Source: Amoebidium appalachense
Taxonomy: Eukaryota; Ichthyosporea
Direction of reading: 5' to 3'
DNA length: 64,000 nt
Assembly (NCBI GenBank): GCA_963693365.1
Contig: CAVNZM010000007.1
Location: forward strand, 806,001 to 870,000
This document shows positions 1 to 21,755 of the stretch, one piece after another (position 1 is the first letter of the stretch; every line of letters starts with the position of its first letter). The notes below the pieces were generated by a model that saw nothing but the letters and a program-made list of their open reading frames with translations, was not told the DNA's origin and did not search any database. The translations under genes were made by a program, and so were the position numbers.

Positions 1-1180
1 TTTGTGTTTTATGAGAGCAGGTCTGCTCCATATTGGAATGGGAGAAGGTGTTCTTGTACATTTTCAATCAAAAAACTGAGATGCAGCGTCTGTAGTAACC
101 TGTTGGCGATGCCGGCAGGTGGAAACATAGCACCCTTACAACCACCCAAACCTCACTATAAGGGGTCACAGTAAGGGCAAATACAGGAGGATTTCTAAGA
201 ACATGCAAGGTCACATAAGTTAGATAGTACACCACACAACCACAGGGTTTGTGCTTTGTGTCCCACTGACTCTGTCACAGTGGCCCGGGTGGGGCGGTTT
301 TATACTTTTTGACTGTGTTGGGCCATCGCTTGTGGAGTGATCAACAGCCAATGTAAACACGACTTGTACAAATTCCTGTGATCTGAAGAATCGGCCATGA
401 TTTGTAGCGAATCATCATCGGGTCGACGCAAATGAGTGCCTTCTGGGGCTCATCATATCCATGTGCTATTGCATGCTACTAGTATATATGTGTGTATATG
501 GTATGGCCGCTGCATTAGAATGTCATACGTGTCTTATATATACCCTAAACCAAGCTTTGTAACGGCAATTACTTTGAGATCAACTCAGTTCGACTGATGC
601 AACACCGAGAACTATTTATATCGTGCAGATATCATCACATGCATCAAGCCACCAATCAGGAAACGACTTCCTCTCATTGGTTCGATGTAACCAATCAGAA
701 AATGACCATTCTGCGTCATGACGCCGTCATCACTAGCTATCTTTATTTGGCAAACGCTAGCGCTAGCCTATTGGGTTACAAAGTAGACTAACTTTCCGTG
801 CCTTCATCTGGGGCGGCGGTTTCACTCAGTCATGTCCTGACTCACCTACTTGAGCCTCCGTCAGTCCGTGTGTGCGGCCACTGTTTGAGAAGTTTGCAAA
901 AGGGACGAGCATATGGCCATGGGATGCGAGGGGTTCCAGAGCGCAAATTTTTTGAACGGCTTGTTCATGAGTGGGCTGTAGCTAAGCTGTAAAGGCAGTG
1001 TGTGTGTGCATATGCGGCATATGTACACGTACGGTGTGTGTGCGAGTTTCAATAGTGAGTTTCGAGAGAGTGTACGTATATGTCATATACACTGTACAGG
1101 CAGCTTGCAATTGAGGGCCTCTAAGTGTTATTTGTAATGGTAGTAGGGGTGGTCATTTGGGTTCAACTTGACCGTTGGAG
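1..1180. other. No gene recognised; CCAAT-rich stretch
   Basis: Only short ORFs without recognisable motifs or good splice sites are present. Between about 645 and 780 there are several CCAAT/ATTGG motifs. They include a palindrome at 676-695 in which ATTGGTT and AACCAAT flank a 6-nt spacer. This could be promoter DNA, but no gene clearly starts next to it. Confidence 0.4.
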
Positions 1181-1189
1181 GGCCGGGAG

Positions 1190-1671
1190 AGGGGGGGGGG
1201 GGGGTGGGGGGGGGACACAGGAGAGGAGGAGGCTGGCGGGGGGCTGGGGCCCCGTTCCGGGAGGCGCGGATAAGGCTTTCCCCCCCGGCCTTTCCCCCCG
1301 GGATCCCCGGCGCCCCACGAGGCCACCTGCTCGGGGGTCCACACACCGTGGTGGTGGCTGCTCCCCTCCCCTCCCCTCCCTCTCCCCTCCCCTCCAACCC
1401 TCCCCCCCCCCCCCCCCCTCCCCCCCCCCCCCCCCCCCCCGCCCACAGGAGAGGAGGAGGCTGGCGGGGGGCTGGGGCCCCGTTCCGGGAGGCGCGGATA
1501 AGGCTTTCCCCCCCCGGCCTTTCCCCCCGGGATCCCCGGCGCCCCACGAGGCCACCTGCTCGGGGGTCCACACACCGTGGTGGTGGCTGCTCCCCTCCCC
1601 TCCCCTCCCTCTCCCCTCCCCTCCAACCCTCCCCCCCCCCCCCCCCTCCCCCCCCCCCCCCACCCCTCCGG
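1190..1671. repeat. 228-bp tandem duplication ending in C-runs
   Basis: Two nearly identical units lie head to tail with a 228-bp offset (for example, the motif at 1217 recurs at 1445). Each unit has a GC-rich unique part with GGATCC and GGTCCACACACC sites, a CCCCTCC-rich stretch and a long C-run. The long proline- or glycine-rich ORFs across it are by-products of low complexity and I do not call them genes. Confidence 0.85.
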
Positions 1672-3140
1672 ACCACCACCACCGATACCACCCATCATCC
1701 GCAGCTAATAATCGTAGCAAGGGTGGGTGGCTTAAGTTCCGCGCACTTCAGCTCCCTCGTGCTCAGAGTTATCCACGTGAAATTTGCAAGTGTGCGAGAA
1801 GTGTGCTTGGAATCTAGTGACTGGTTGGGTTTCCATCCCCCTTCTTTCCCCGATTTTATGGCGGTCTGATACAGGAACAACGCAAAACTGTCTCGTCGAC
1901 ATAGGGGCGTTGAACCTCGAAATTTGTCACACCGTGTTTCAATATAGCTGCCAGCAACTAACTAAATAGAGCATAAGATTGGGTGTGGTGCATGTGTTCC
2001 TTTACGAAGACCCATCTCTGGCAAGACAAAACATAATCTTAAACTAACGTCTGCTCGTCTGCTGGGTTTGTTCCAACATTCGGAATCGCCTCGAGAAGGG
2101 AGGGGGATGGAGGAGGGGAATAATTTTTGGGACGAGGGTTGGCCCATGGGGGAAGGGGGGGGGGGGGGGGGGGGGGGGGGAGGTAACGAGGCAAGGTGTG
2201 TGTGTGTGTATGTGTGTGTGTGATTGTGTACGCGCGCGTGTGTTTGTGTGCACATGCTGCTCATACCACTTATCTCGATATCCACACATCCTCAGCTGTT
2301 AACCACGTCCATGATTAAAGGCGCAACAGATGCGAAGTACCTGTGGTTGCATAAATGAACACCTATCCACCTGTAGCGAAATCTTGCATGTGATTCTTTG
2401 GTAAGAGCGCACGATAAGGGTCCCCGATTACATGTCCCCCCCCCCCCCCCCCCCCCCCCTCCTTTCCCCTCCTTTATTATGCCTCGTCACCACGCGTGTT
2501 CTGTTAGCTATGCCGGGCTAAGGCTAACGGTTACGTTGGGAACCGGACTGTGGTGGCCACAGGCGTCCGAGCTTATGGCAGGGTTCGACATTTGGGTTTC
2601 ACAGTCGGGTATTTTCCGAAGGCTTTTGACGTCATGTATTTTGGCCTCGCGGAAGGTGGGGTTTTTCCGGGATAATCGTGTACCTATCCGCTAATATGTA
2701 AATATATCCTGCAGCTAACAGCCCCTGCACGGCCATCTAGAAACACCGTGCAGCCCCTCTGTCCCCTGTCTGGTCACAAGCCAAAACACACATGATACAC
2801 TACGGGTGAAAACTCAGTCTTGTTTTTCACCACGCATGTAACCACCCGCCTACCTGCACCATTATAACCTGAAACAGCCAGTCATTTAGGCGTTATAATC
2901 GCCTGTTCATCTCAGGATAGAGACATCATATTGCTGACTAACTTCAATGAATAGAGGCGTGTGGAGTGTGCCGCCCGCTGAAAAGCTTTACTTTGACCAC
3001 ATTCGCACCTGTTCCTGTGTGCTAAGTTCTCTCCGTGTCTCTAGCTTGTGGTCCTTTCTTAGGTATTCTCTCGTGGGGATTTCTCTTACGGTCATTTCCC
3101 CTCTTGGGGCGCCCGCGCACCCAAGGCTTCTAGAGATCTG
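1672..3140. other. Intergenic, no gene recognised
   Basis: Contains a G-run at about 2155-2180 followed by GT-rich DNA, and a C-run at about 2433-2459. ORFs here lack recognisable motifs and are interrupted by homopolymers. Confidence 0.5.
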
Positions 3141-4120
<980 letters not shown>

Positions 4121-5620
4121 GAATGGCACTGAGAGTCAAAGAGACTTACATATAGCTAAGCACCTTTCAACCCCTCCCTTGCGCATTGTGGCATACTGAT
4201 GATAGCCTTCCCAATCTTAACAACCCCCCCCCCCCCCCCCCCCATCCGATCCGGCCGGGTCCGCCAAGCGCCCGAGGCTGAGCCGCCGACCGAAATCCAA
4301 ATAGGTATACGAATAGAACGAGATATTTCAACTCAGAGATAAACAATGTCACTCGGTGGCCCCAATTCCGGGATTGAATAGACCCCCAGAAACAGTGCTT
4401 TATCATGTAGGTAACTGCACAGAGGCAGCCAGGCAGACATATATAGACACAACAACCTTGTATGTATACCCTATAACCCTTGTGTACCCCATAGTACCCT
4501 AGTCGGCCAAGGTAGAGTACCCCGTCCCTCAGCAAGTGGGTTATTTTGTTTTCGGGGTGGGGTATTTTGTAGGGTATTTTCCGGGTATTGTCTAACCCTG
4601 GCTTATGGCATCCAAGATCTACAGTTTGCGCAACCTAAAACTTCTTCCAGCCAATCAATCGACCCCTATATTCTTATTGGCTCCCCGAGCAGCAGGTCCA
4701 CTCCTCATCTTACAGGGCGTGACATTCGCATTTGCAGCCTGTGCAGTGCTGGTGATACTCCGCATACCACATCAAAAAGTAATGTATAAAGTAACCGCCA
4801 TTGGCAACTTGCTATGATTATAAATAGTTATAGACGTCTATGGTATGTGCATGCAAACATGAACCATCTCACATATTTCACAACGTGGTACTTACCCGAA
4901 GCATAACCAACCCACCTAGTTTCAAACCCTGTATTCGGGTGCGCAGGGAGCCAATCACTAGCCGCCATTGTTTCCCATGCTCGATTGGATCGAAACGGTG
5001 TTTTCGAAGCTCCCAAACGCACTTCAGCAAAGCACGGGTAGGCAGCGGTAACACGGACGTACATATAACAGGCACACACATACACGCACGCACGTACTAC
5101 ATACAGGCACACACGCGCACCTTTAAACGTAGAGACTCACCGGACACGCGCACAAGGGTTCCTATAGTCGGTACGTTTGGCCACTTAGATCTGAGGAAGG
5201 ATCTTGCAACTTTAGTATAGAAGCTAGTAAAGGAATAGAGCGAGAAACAACCCATGTTTCATGGCACACGAAGAAACTCTACCTGAATATATGTAGCTAC
5301 ACCATTTTTAGGTTTTAGCTGCTGGTTTTAGAGCTACGTACGTTGGCGTTGTCATGGGTAAGCACCAACCTACCCCAAACACGGTGCTTGAAAAATATTA
5401 TCAACAGAACCGAAATCCTGAAGGGATAATTTCGACCACTCCGTTGAACTGCAGATCGTATGGAGCGTACAAACATGGGAAGCACAATCAGTTGCTAGTT
5501 TAAACGGGCATTGTTTAATGATCCCACATTCTTTTTGCTTCACTTTCTGCTTCGAGTCGAAGGACACGGACATTTGTACCAAACATCACATCGGAGAGCG
5601 GAGAGATCCAAAGAACCAAT
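4121..5620. other. Intergenic, no gene recognised
   Basis: Non-repetitive DNA with small ORFs that match nothing I recognise. AGCCAAT and ATTGGCT occur as an inverted pair near 4650-4682, with further CCAAT motifs near 4950-4990. The last 100-200 bp would be the 5' flank of the serine-rich gene starting at 5621. Confidence 0.4.
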
Positions 5621-11691
<6,071 letters not shown>

Positions 11692-12115
11692 GTGGGTGAG
11701 ACATCCCGGGATTTACCTCGGATTTTTGTTTCGCGAATGGGGTTTTATGTGCCATGCATATCATGGAGTGCACACATCACTAAAGGCGGTATAGTTTAGA
11801 CCTTCTTTATGAAGTATTTTATAAACTCGGTAAATAGTAAGCTGTCACCAAAGTATGCATGAAGCAAACAATCATTTTGAAAGTGTTCCCGGCCTGTGCG
11901 GGGCCATGTGTGCACTGGGTTTTTTAACTTCAAAAGCTGGCTTAGATAACAACTTGTCTTAACCAGTGGTATCATGATCCGCCGAAACAGACTTTTTTAA
12001 GAGGGAACAAGGGGCTCAACGGTGTCTGTGTGTGATGTGTTAGTGTTTTTGTGGTTGGGGGAAAGGGGAGGGGGGGGGGGGGGGGGGGGGGGGGGATACT
12101 TACTGTGGTATCATG
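11692..12115. other. 3' flank of serine-rich gene, no further gene
   Basis: AT-richer unique sequence followed by a G-run at about 12069-12095. I see no canonical AATAAA signal after the stop codon at 11689-11691. Confidence 0.4.
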
Positions 12116-12173
12116 TTGCAGAACCGAACGCTCAATCTTGCAGTACACTGCAGCCGCGCGTTCGGTTCTGCAA
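12116..12173. repeat. Perfect 16-bp inverted repeat
   Basis: The arms TTGCAGAACCGAACGC (12116-12131) and its exact reverse complement (12158-12173) flank a 26-nt loop. It lies just upstream of the Ty3 reverse-transcriptase remnant. Confidence 0.8.
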
Positions 12174-12342
12174 ACAAAACCCCGATCTATTAAGGGAAGC
12201 TCTGACATCTGAAGGTGTAATGGCATATCCGGATTTTTCGGAAAAAGGTGGCATCGATGTGATAGTTGCAAATATAGTGAGGGGGCAGCACTGTATCAGC
12301 AGCAAGCTGGCGGTGCCTTCAAGGTGATTGCCTATGCCTCAC

Positions 12343-12826
12343 TGTAAACAGTTGGACTAGTTAGGATAAGGCAGAGTACAACTGAATCAAAATAAAGACA
12401 GAGAACGGGTAGAAAGGCACACGCGGCCAGGTTGCTTTTACTATGGGCCGACTCAGTCTGTCTCAGACTTCACTGATGTGATCCCCGTACTGGGACGGCT
12501 TTCTTATATAGCCCCAGGTTTCGGATCAAGGCCCAGGATTGGTTCATCCGCGGCCAGCGCGGGTGGCAACATGCCATTCGTGATTCTGGTGCGGTCCGAG
12601 CCAGTCAGACCTTCGTCCTATTTAAGCTGTAAAAACATCTTATTGGTTCACTTCGTTGATGTGGTATGCAGCGGTAGAACCATATATGGTTTATTTCTTA
12701 GGTAAGATTGATTCCTATTGGTGCGGACATAATATTTATGTGATATTCGTTACAAAGCAGGAATCGTGTGCTAGTACATCACATTCTTTAGTAAACATAT
12801 ACAGTTCATGTGTACAGTTGTTTACA
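12343..12826 (-). repeat. 3' LTR of nested element
   Basis: 484 bp with TGTAAACA...TGTTTACA termini. It pairs with 15436-15918, differing by a few substitutions and one single-base indel near 12498. Confidence 0.88.
12503..12512 (-). promoter_or_regulatory. TATA box in LTR
   Basis: On the minus strand the LTR reads CTATATAAG here, with CCAAT about 30-40 bp upstream. This fits a pol II LTR promoter firing leftward. An equivalent site lies in the other LTR near 15595-15604. Confidence 0.5.
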
Positions 12827-12837
12827 CTCCCCCCCTT
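12827..12837 (-). promoter_or_regulatory. Polypurine tract of LTR element
   Basis: On the minus strand AAGGGGGGGAG directly precedes the TGTAAACA end of the LTR, as expected for the plus-strand primer of an LTR retrotransposon. Confidence 0.65.
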
Positions 12838-12843
12838 GTCGGG

Positions 12844-12881
12844 AGCCTGGTGGTGTCGTTAGACAAGCAAACCACCAGGCT
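12844..12881. repeat. Perfect 11-bp inverted repeat next to polypurine tract
   Basis: AGCCTGGTGGT (12844-12854) and ACCACCAGGCT (12871-12881) flank a 16-nt loop, just inside the element. Confidence 0.8.
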
Positions 12882-15420
12882 GAGAGGCGATAAACAACGA
12901 TCAGCGAGATTTTGAGTGCGCCGAGCTGCTGGACAGAACAGAGCAAGGACGGTGGAATAGAGTTGTGCACGTCTATGAGCACTTCTTCATTTGCCAAAAC
13001 ACAAATTCATGCAGCATTCTTCTGTGTTTTCATTTTCGTTTGCAGAATGTGTGTGCGAATTGTTCGCTTCGTCACTGTGCTTGGCTTTTGTTTCGTAGAA
13101 GTGGGTGGTTTCCTTTTTTAGGTGTTTTCCTTTTTAGGAATTCTTCCGCGAATTCGTTTTCGATTGTGAGGTATTCGGTTGTGTGGATGGTTTGAAATCA
13201 TCCCAAACGTTCGATAATGAATATTACTCGAGCCTTAGGTCACTTCGTAGCTCAGGTAGTGGATAGCTTAGTCTTAGTCGCTGCCCCTTATCCTGGTTCT
13301 ACCTTAAGATCATAAGGCGAGTCACCATGGCCGGAAAAGCCACTTCTTTCATGAACAAAGAGCACTTCTTTCCTTTCAGCTTTAACCCTGCATCATCGGA
13401 GCCGGGAAAAACATGAATAAAAATGCCCTTAGTGTTCATCGTTGGGTGACATAAAGAAATATATCAGCCCGTTAGAACCAGTAAAACCCGGTTCATAATT
13501 CATAAGACGAGGGTAGGCAAAGCAAGCCTTATTCGTGATCAGAAAACACATGCTTCCATTCGTGAGCAGTTTTCGTATCCCATGAGCCAGCGATTTTCGT
13601 TGAGCAGGGGGATTTCAGGCATAATACATTCTTCTGGAGGCTTGGCCTAAAAAGAAAAGTCGTCAAAGTCGCCCTTTCTTTTGTAAGCAACTTCGTGAGC
13701 GCGCCTCGTATCTTCATATCCTCCAGTGCAGGTCTGGATGGTGCCCCATCCTCTGCTTCTTTTGTAGGTGGCCCTACTGTAGGTTCTGTTCATTGTGTGT
13801 ACCAAAACCATTCGTATTCGTGGAACTGCTTTGTGCTGTGCTTTCTTTCGTGTTGGTGTTCATGGATTTACCCCGCACACACACCCTACTTCTCACATAC
13901 TATCAGATGTAAGTAGCTGCCTGGTGAGTGTGTGGTTCGTGTTCGTTGGACCCTTCCGTTACTTCCTAAGAAGAGCATTTCGTTTTAGCAGAGGTACCCA
14001 ATAAGGCAGCTTGTGGGGTTGTCTCCCGCCTGTGCCCATTGGTGGGGTCTGTACGTGCTATAGGGTTACAGTGTCATCGGGTTTTGCCGGGGAATAACAC
14101 GGCCATCTCCGTACCAGGGCCAAGGTCACATGATGGTTCAATGTATTAAACAACAACACCTTGCATTCTTATTCGTCCCGCAACCACACTTTCTTCACTA
14201 GTGACGGGGGGTATTCTTTATTCGAAAGGCTTCCAGCCAAAATACTGACACTGTATGCTGGTGTTGTGGGGGAACGGTGCCCATACCACATTCTTTTATT
14301 CTGGTGGGGTTGTGCCGGCAGCAATTTTTATATTTTTGCAAGGCTCGACAGTGTAATTCATATGTTACAGTATTGCCACAGACTGGCAAGTACCATTAAA
14401 TTCGTACCCCACACCTTCGTTTGTCTTTCACATGCACGAACAAAAGTTCTGCATCGACTTTATTAACAACATGCCTTCTGTGCACCAAGAGTGCAAATTC
14501 GTTTGGGCATGGCACCAGTAAGGGTGACGTGAGGTACTTCGTATTGTTTAGGCATGCAGGCATACATTCGTGCGCATGTTGTGCATCCTGTGCGCTAAAC
14601 TATGGGGCATGCTGTATTGGAGAACAGCAAGGGATTCGAAGCATGCATGCAACACTACTTTCATAAGATCTTAGGTCCTACATGCTATAGCAACAGCGAC
14701 TATCTTCTTTGTTAAGTGCATTTGTGCTGAAAGTGGCCGTGCATCTGAGTTGCGAGTGTGGACGTGCACGCAGTGGCATGGACACGATGACAGTGTGCAA
14801 TAGCACAATGCACGCAAGAGCAACAGTTTCCTTTTCTTCGTAACATTGGGGCTGTGTGCATTGCAACCCAAGCAGTGTTGTGCATTCGTTCTTTTCATTT
14901 TCGTATTTTCTTTTCTCATTGCTTTCGTTTTTCGTTGCTAAAGTCGGTTCGTTATAATTACTTCGTTTTTTCGTTGTGTATTCGTGTTTCGTTAGTTCGT
15001 ATTTCTATATGCATTCGTTTTTCGTTGGTTCGTTATTTCTATGTGCATTCGTTTTTCGTAGGTTCGTTATTTCGTTGTATCTTCGTGAACAGTTCGTTTT
15101 TCGTTGGATCGTTTTTTCGTTTATAGTTCTTTATTGGTTAGTTCGTTGTTTCATTGTTTCGTAATGGATTGGGAAAGTTTTCTTTGTGCAAAGTTTTGTA
15201 GTTCTCGTTATTTAGTTATGAGTTCGTTTTTCCAACTTTCCGTACTTTCTGTGTCTTGTCAGTGGGCTGGCCACTTCAGACGTGTCGGCGGATATTCTAG
15301 ATAAGTCATCGATCGGCCATGATGAGCGATGGAGAATCTTGAACGGATTGAAAGATGTGAGTTTCGCATTCGAAGGATGTGAGATTCTTGAAATGATTGA
15401 AAGATGTGTGAGATTCTTGT

Positions 15421-15434
15421 CTGCGCGGTCGCCA
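15421..15434 (-). promoter_or_regulatory. Putative tRNA primer-binding site
   Basis: The minus strand reads TGGCGACCGCGCAG, starting with TGG (complement of a tRNA CCA end) one base from the LTR. TGGCGACC starts are known in Ty3/gypsy elements; the exact tRNA is not assigned here. Confidence 0.6.
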
Positions 15435-15435
15435 A

Positions 15436-15918
15436 TGTAAACAGTTGGACTAGTTAGGATAAGGCAGAGTACAACTGAATCAAAATAAAGACAGAGAACG
15501 GGTAGAAAGGCACACGCGGCCAGGTTGCTTTTACTATGGGCCGACTCAGTCTGTCTCAGACTTCACTGATGTGATCCCCGTACTGGGACGCTTTCTTATA
15601 TAGCCCCAGGTTTCGGATCAAGGCCCAGGATTGGTTCATCCGCGGCCAGCGCGGGTGGCAACATGCCATTCGTGATTCTGGTGCGATCCGAGCCAGTCAG
15701 ACCTTCGTCCTATTTAAGCTGTAAAAACATCTTATTGGTTCACTTCGTTGATGTGGTATGCAGCGGTAGAACCATATATGGTTCACTTCTTAGGTAAGAT
15801 TGATTCCTATTGGTGCGGACATAATATTTATGTGATATTCGTGACAAAGTACGAATTGTGTGCTAGTACGTCACATTCTTTAGTAAACATGTACAGTTCA
15901 TGTGTACAGTTGTTTACA
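15436..15918 (-). repeat. 5' LTR of nested element
   Basis: 483-bp partner of 12343-12826, same orientation and termini. Confidence 0.88.
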
Positions 15919-16711
15919 CCCCCTCTGAGTATTCTCTCTGATCAAGGAGAAGAATTCGTGAATGAGTTAATTGTGAAGATATGCGAATTATTACAAGTGG
16001 AAAGGGTCACTACGAGCGCATATCACCCTCAATCAAATTAATTAAATATTCTGCAAACGAACGTGTGCACCGCACACTAAATGATTCGATGAGCAAAGCA
16101 AATATGTGAATTACGAACAGGATAACTGGGATGAATTGCAGCCATTCGTAACACATGCATACAGCACATCTGTACACAAAGTGTTACAGGTCACACATTT
16201 GGTGTATGGACAGGATTGCCGTGAGCTTCCAGATGTAAGCCTTTTGTTGGATGGGCATCCTGCCCTCAACAGGCAAGAGTGGCAAGCACATCGTATGCAG
16301 TTGTTAAAACGACTTACCTCTGTTCAGACAAGTCGTACAGCAAACTTGCACGTTTACATTTACCCACAGCGGCACAGGTGCCTAAAACTCTGACACCGGG
16401 TACCAAAATATTAATCAAAATCACGAGACAAACACAGCTAAGTTCGATGTAAAGTGGCTGCACGGATTTGAAGTGGTGAAGCAATCTGAACACAGTCCAT
16501 TCGCATACATAATCAGACACTGACCCAATTTCCACCAATACCTAATATAATAACCATAAAAGGTGCACTGCGGTGCAAATATTCGATCAGATCGGAGTGA
16601 TCCAATAGATGCTCATATCGCTTATGATTGGCTTAAAGTTATATCGTCCGGAGGTGATTTTCGAAAATAGAGCGATGTCCATCGTCTTTAGCGTAAATTG
16701 AAACCTGTGGC

Positions 16712-16800
16712 GCGTTTGGCAGGACACATATTCGTATTCGTCTTTAGGCCGAAAAGACGAATACGATGAAAAGACGATATAACTGCGCTGCCAAACACGC
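16712..16800. repeat. Foldback (imperfect 89-bp palindrome)
   Basis: The outer arms GCGTTTGGCAG (16712-16722) and CTGCCAAACACGC (16788-16800) pair, and the inner CGTATTCGTCTT (16734-16745) pairs perfectly with AAGACGAATACG (16754-16765). It may be a small foldback transposon or the remnant of one. Confidence 0.65.
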
Positions 16801-16809
16801 CCTTATATC

Positions 16810-17270
<461 letters not shown>

Positions 17271-17761
17271 ATATCACAGAGACACAAAGTTGTGTGGATA
17301 GCAGGTCAGTCATGTTAATGCGTCAGCATATATAATTAATGAGCCGTTCAGACTCAAATATGCCAGCCAATATGTTATTCAGGCATGTTACAAGGGCTAG
17401 CCATCAAGTTGATTATGCATTGATTCTGAAGATAGGTCATATGGTGTAATATTAATTGTAACTCGCGCATCATTTACTGCGACTTTCAACACTACATATT
17501 CGCCACTATCCTCATTACATAATCAACCATATTTCATGCATCTATTGACCAACACACAACATCTATTCATGCATTCGAGTTGTAGCTAAAAATAATTTAT
17601 GTGTTATTTATTAGCAGACATAAATCGTACTCACGTCCAGACCATATACTCAAACTTATTCCACCGCACATACCGGTGATTATCAACCACCAGTCCTTTA
17701 TTACACAGCCACCATTCACACATTTCACCCTCACACATGTGTGCACCCACACACTACACCC
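17271..17761. other. 3' flank of the minus-strand HTH gene, no gene seen
   Basis: AT-rich unique sequence. If the last exon of the HTH gene is spliced at its GTGAGG (see that entry), further exons could lie here, but I recognise none. Confidence 0.35.
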
Positions 17762-20299
<2,538 letters not shown>

Positions 20300-21755
20300 T
20301 TTTCATTTACCACAGGGATATCAAAGTTTCAATGTTTTATATGCTATGGGACAAGACAACATAAAACTGTTGTAGTTGGCATGGCCATGTTGGTGTGGTG
20401 GGAGACGAGAGACAGCAAGTACCAGTGGCGTACTGGAGGTGTGTATGATAGTGTTTCAGCCTGTGTGTGTGTGTGCATGTGTGTGCTATCTAAACTGAGG
20501 GACCGCACGTCTGTATCAGTACGTGCCAGACGTTCGTAGAGGCAGGTGGGGGCACATGCTGCAACGTACATTAGCTGTTAACGTGCTTAGTTGAGCGACA
20601 TCTAATTGGCCACGTCACAACCTCCAAACAAAAACCTACGCCATGGCCAGTTCAGAACAGCAAGCTTCGGAGGCTTCGAAGGTTTGTTTGGACCCAGGAT
20701 TTCTGTGGCACGGCGCATGCAGAGTGGCACCAAGCGTTTATTTTCTGAAATCAATCCGCACGCACCCTAAGGCGCTCTCGTACTGCTCGCTGACACATAC
20801 GGGATGGTAAGGACTAGGCAATGTGCCCTGATAAAACACAAAGAAAAAACGACGCTGTAAACGTTTGTGACGTGTAAACGTAAAAGCACTGGTCAAACGT
20901 GGCCGCTAATCGTGATTCTACCCGCCATTTTGCTTCGCTCAGATTAGAGTAGGGCAAATGTTGGCTTGAAGGCTGCAAACCACTTATTCATGTAATATAT
21001 AACAAAAATAAATTTGTATTGCTAAATTTAATATACACACAAAAAAAGAATCCAGTAGCCTTGCACTACAATTATTTTGATAGTTTTGGGATCCAATCTA
21101 TCTGGGAGCCACCCTCTGCCTAATTAACGAGTCAATGTCTTATGATTGGTCGCTTGTCACATATCCACTTTAGGTCGTTTTTTTCTTCTTTTTTTTAGAT
21201 GAGAGATGATAGACCCCAACATAGTTTATCCCTTGAATTGATGATTACGATGAATACTAAAGTAATAGCTACAATCAATTAGATAAACTTTTTAGAAGCA
21301 AGAAAGCTCCGTTTTAAGTTTGATAATTTTCAGTTATTGTTCATTTGAACAAAATTTAGATCCCTTAAACACGGGGTTCTAGGCATGCAAAGTTATCTCG
21401 CCGTGGATAACTTGAATTCTGAAACCCCCCTTATAATCGGATTTACCCGTCAAAGCAACAAGCAAGATCCCTAGGGCTCTTTTGATTGGCTCCACGAGTT
21501 ATGCACTTTTCTGACGCGTGCGGAGACGGACGCGCCGATCGCAGGTCTTTCTTTCCCCCCTCCTGTTATTTTTTTTTCGTAGGTCACGTTGCTAAGTTTT
21601 AATTCTTGAAGGGACATGTTTCACGAATTTTCTGAATGTTTTAATAGGAGCATGAATTTGTAGTTAGTATTTTGTATAGCAGCAGGGCTGGCAGAGGTGT
21701 TTGTACGGCGCCACCCACGGGCTATGCCGTGGTATCAAGGCGTAGCGGGCTGAAC
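20300..21755. other. Intergenic region between divergent genes
   Basis: About 1.45 kb of mostly unique, AT-richer DNA lies between the minus-strand HTH gene and the plus-strand CCCH-SAM gene, so it should hold both promoters. I see no clear TATA pair. A short ATG ORF with a GTTTGT donor-like site at 20643-20682 (MASSEQQASEASK) could be a first exon but has no recognisable partner. Confidence 0.4.

Larger units (their letters stand above)
12343..15918 (-). mobile_element. Non-autonomous LTR retrotransposon, nested insertion
   Basis: Two direct LTRs of 484 and 483 bp (12343-12826 and 15436-15918), differing at about ten positions, begin TGTAAACA and end TGTTTACA. Orientation is read as minus. 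A primer-binding-like TGGCGACCGCGCAG (15434-15421) sits one base inside the 15436 LTR. A polypurine tract AAGGGGGGGAG (12837-12827) abuts the other LTR. A TATATAAG box with an upstream CCAAT lies on the minus strand within the LTR. The 2.6-kb interior has no gag or pol ORF on either strand and is rich in TTCGT motifs, so it would depend on another element's proteins. Five-base flanks (CTCAC left, CCCCC right) do not match, so there is no target-site duplication. Confidence 0.85.
12180..16523 (+). pseudogene. Degenerate Ty3/gypsy pol remnant, split by a nested LTR element
   Basis: Two pieces of one old plus-strand element flank the nested LTR element. The left piece (about 12180-12342) encodes the end of reverse transcriptase, with the typical block LREALTSEGVMAYPDFSEK. 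After a frameshift it encodes VIAYAS, the start of the conserved RNase H motif. The right piece (15919 to about 16523) begins in the integrase core with ILSDQGEEFVNELI and AYHPQS (Ty3 integrases have D-G-E-F and YHPQ/SNG). It continues through NWDELQPFVTHAYSTS and LVYGQD, then after stops the C-terminal KFDVKWLHGFEVV block, ending near 16521. Several frameshifts and stops make it inactive. The stretch from mid-RNase H to mid-integrase (normally around 1 kb) is missing. Confidence 0.8.

Noticed and set aside
1125-1869. Long overlapping ORFs on both strands (Pro/Gly-rich)
   Set aside because: They read through a tandem duplication and C-runs in several frames at once; composition follows the repeats and no splice structure or motif supports them.
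4605-4817. 70-residue ORF with a hydrophobic middle
   Set aside because: No family resemblance, no splice partners, and the membrane-like stretch is short.
13239-13310. tRNA-like stretch (GTAGCTCAGGTAGTGG ... GGTTCTACC)
   Set aside because: The box-A-like motif is good, but the acceptor and T stems do not pair and it lies inside the LTR element; not a tRNA gene.
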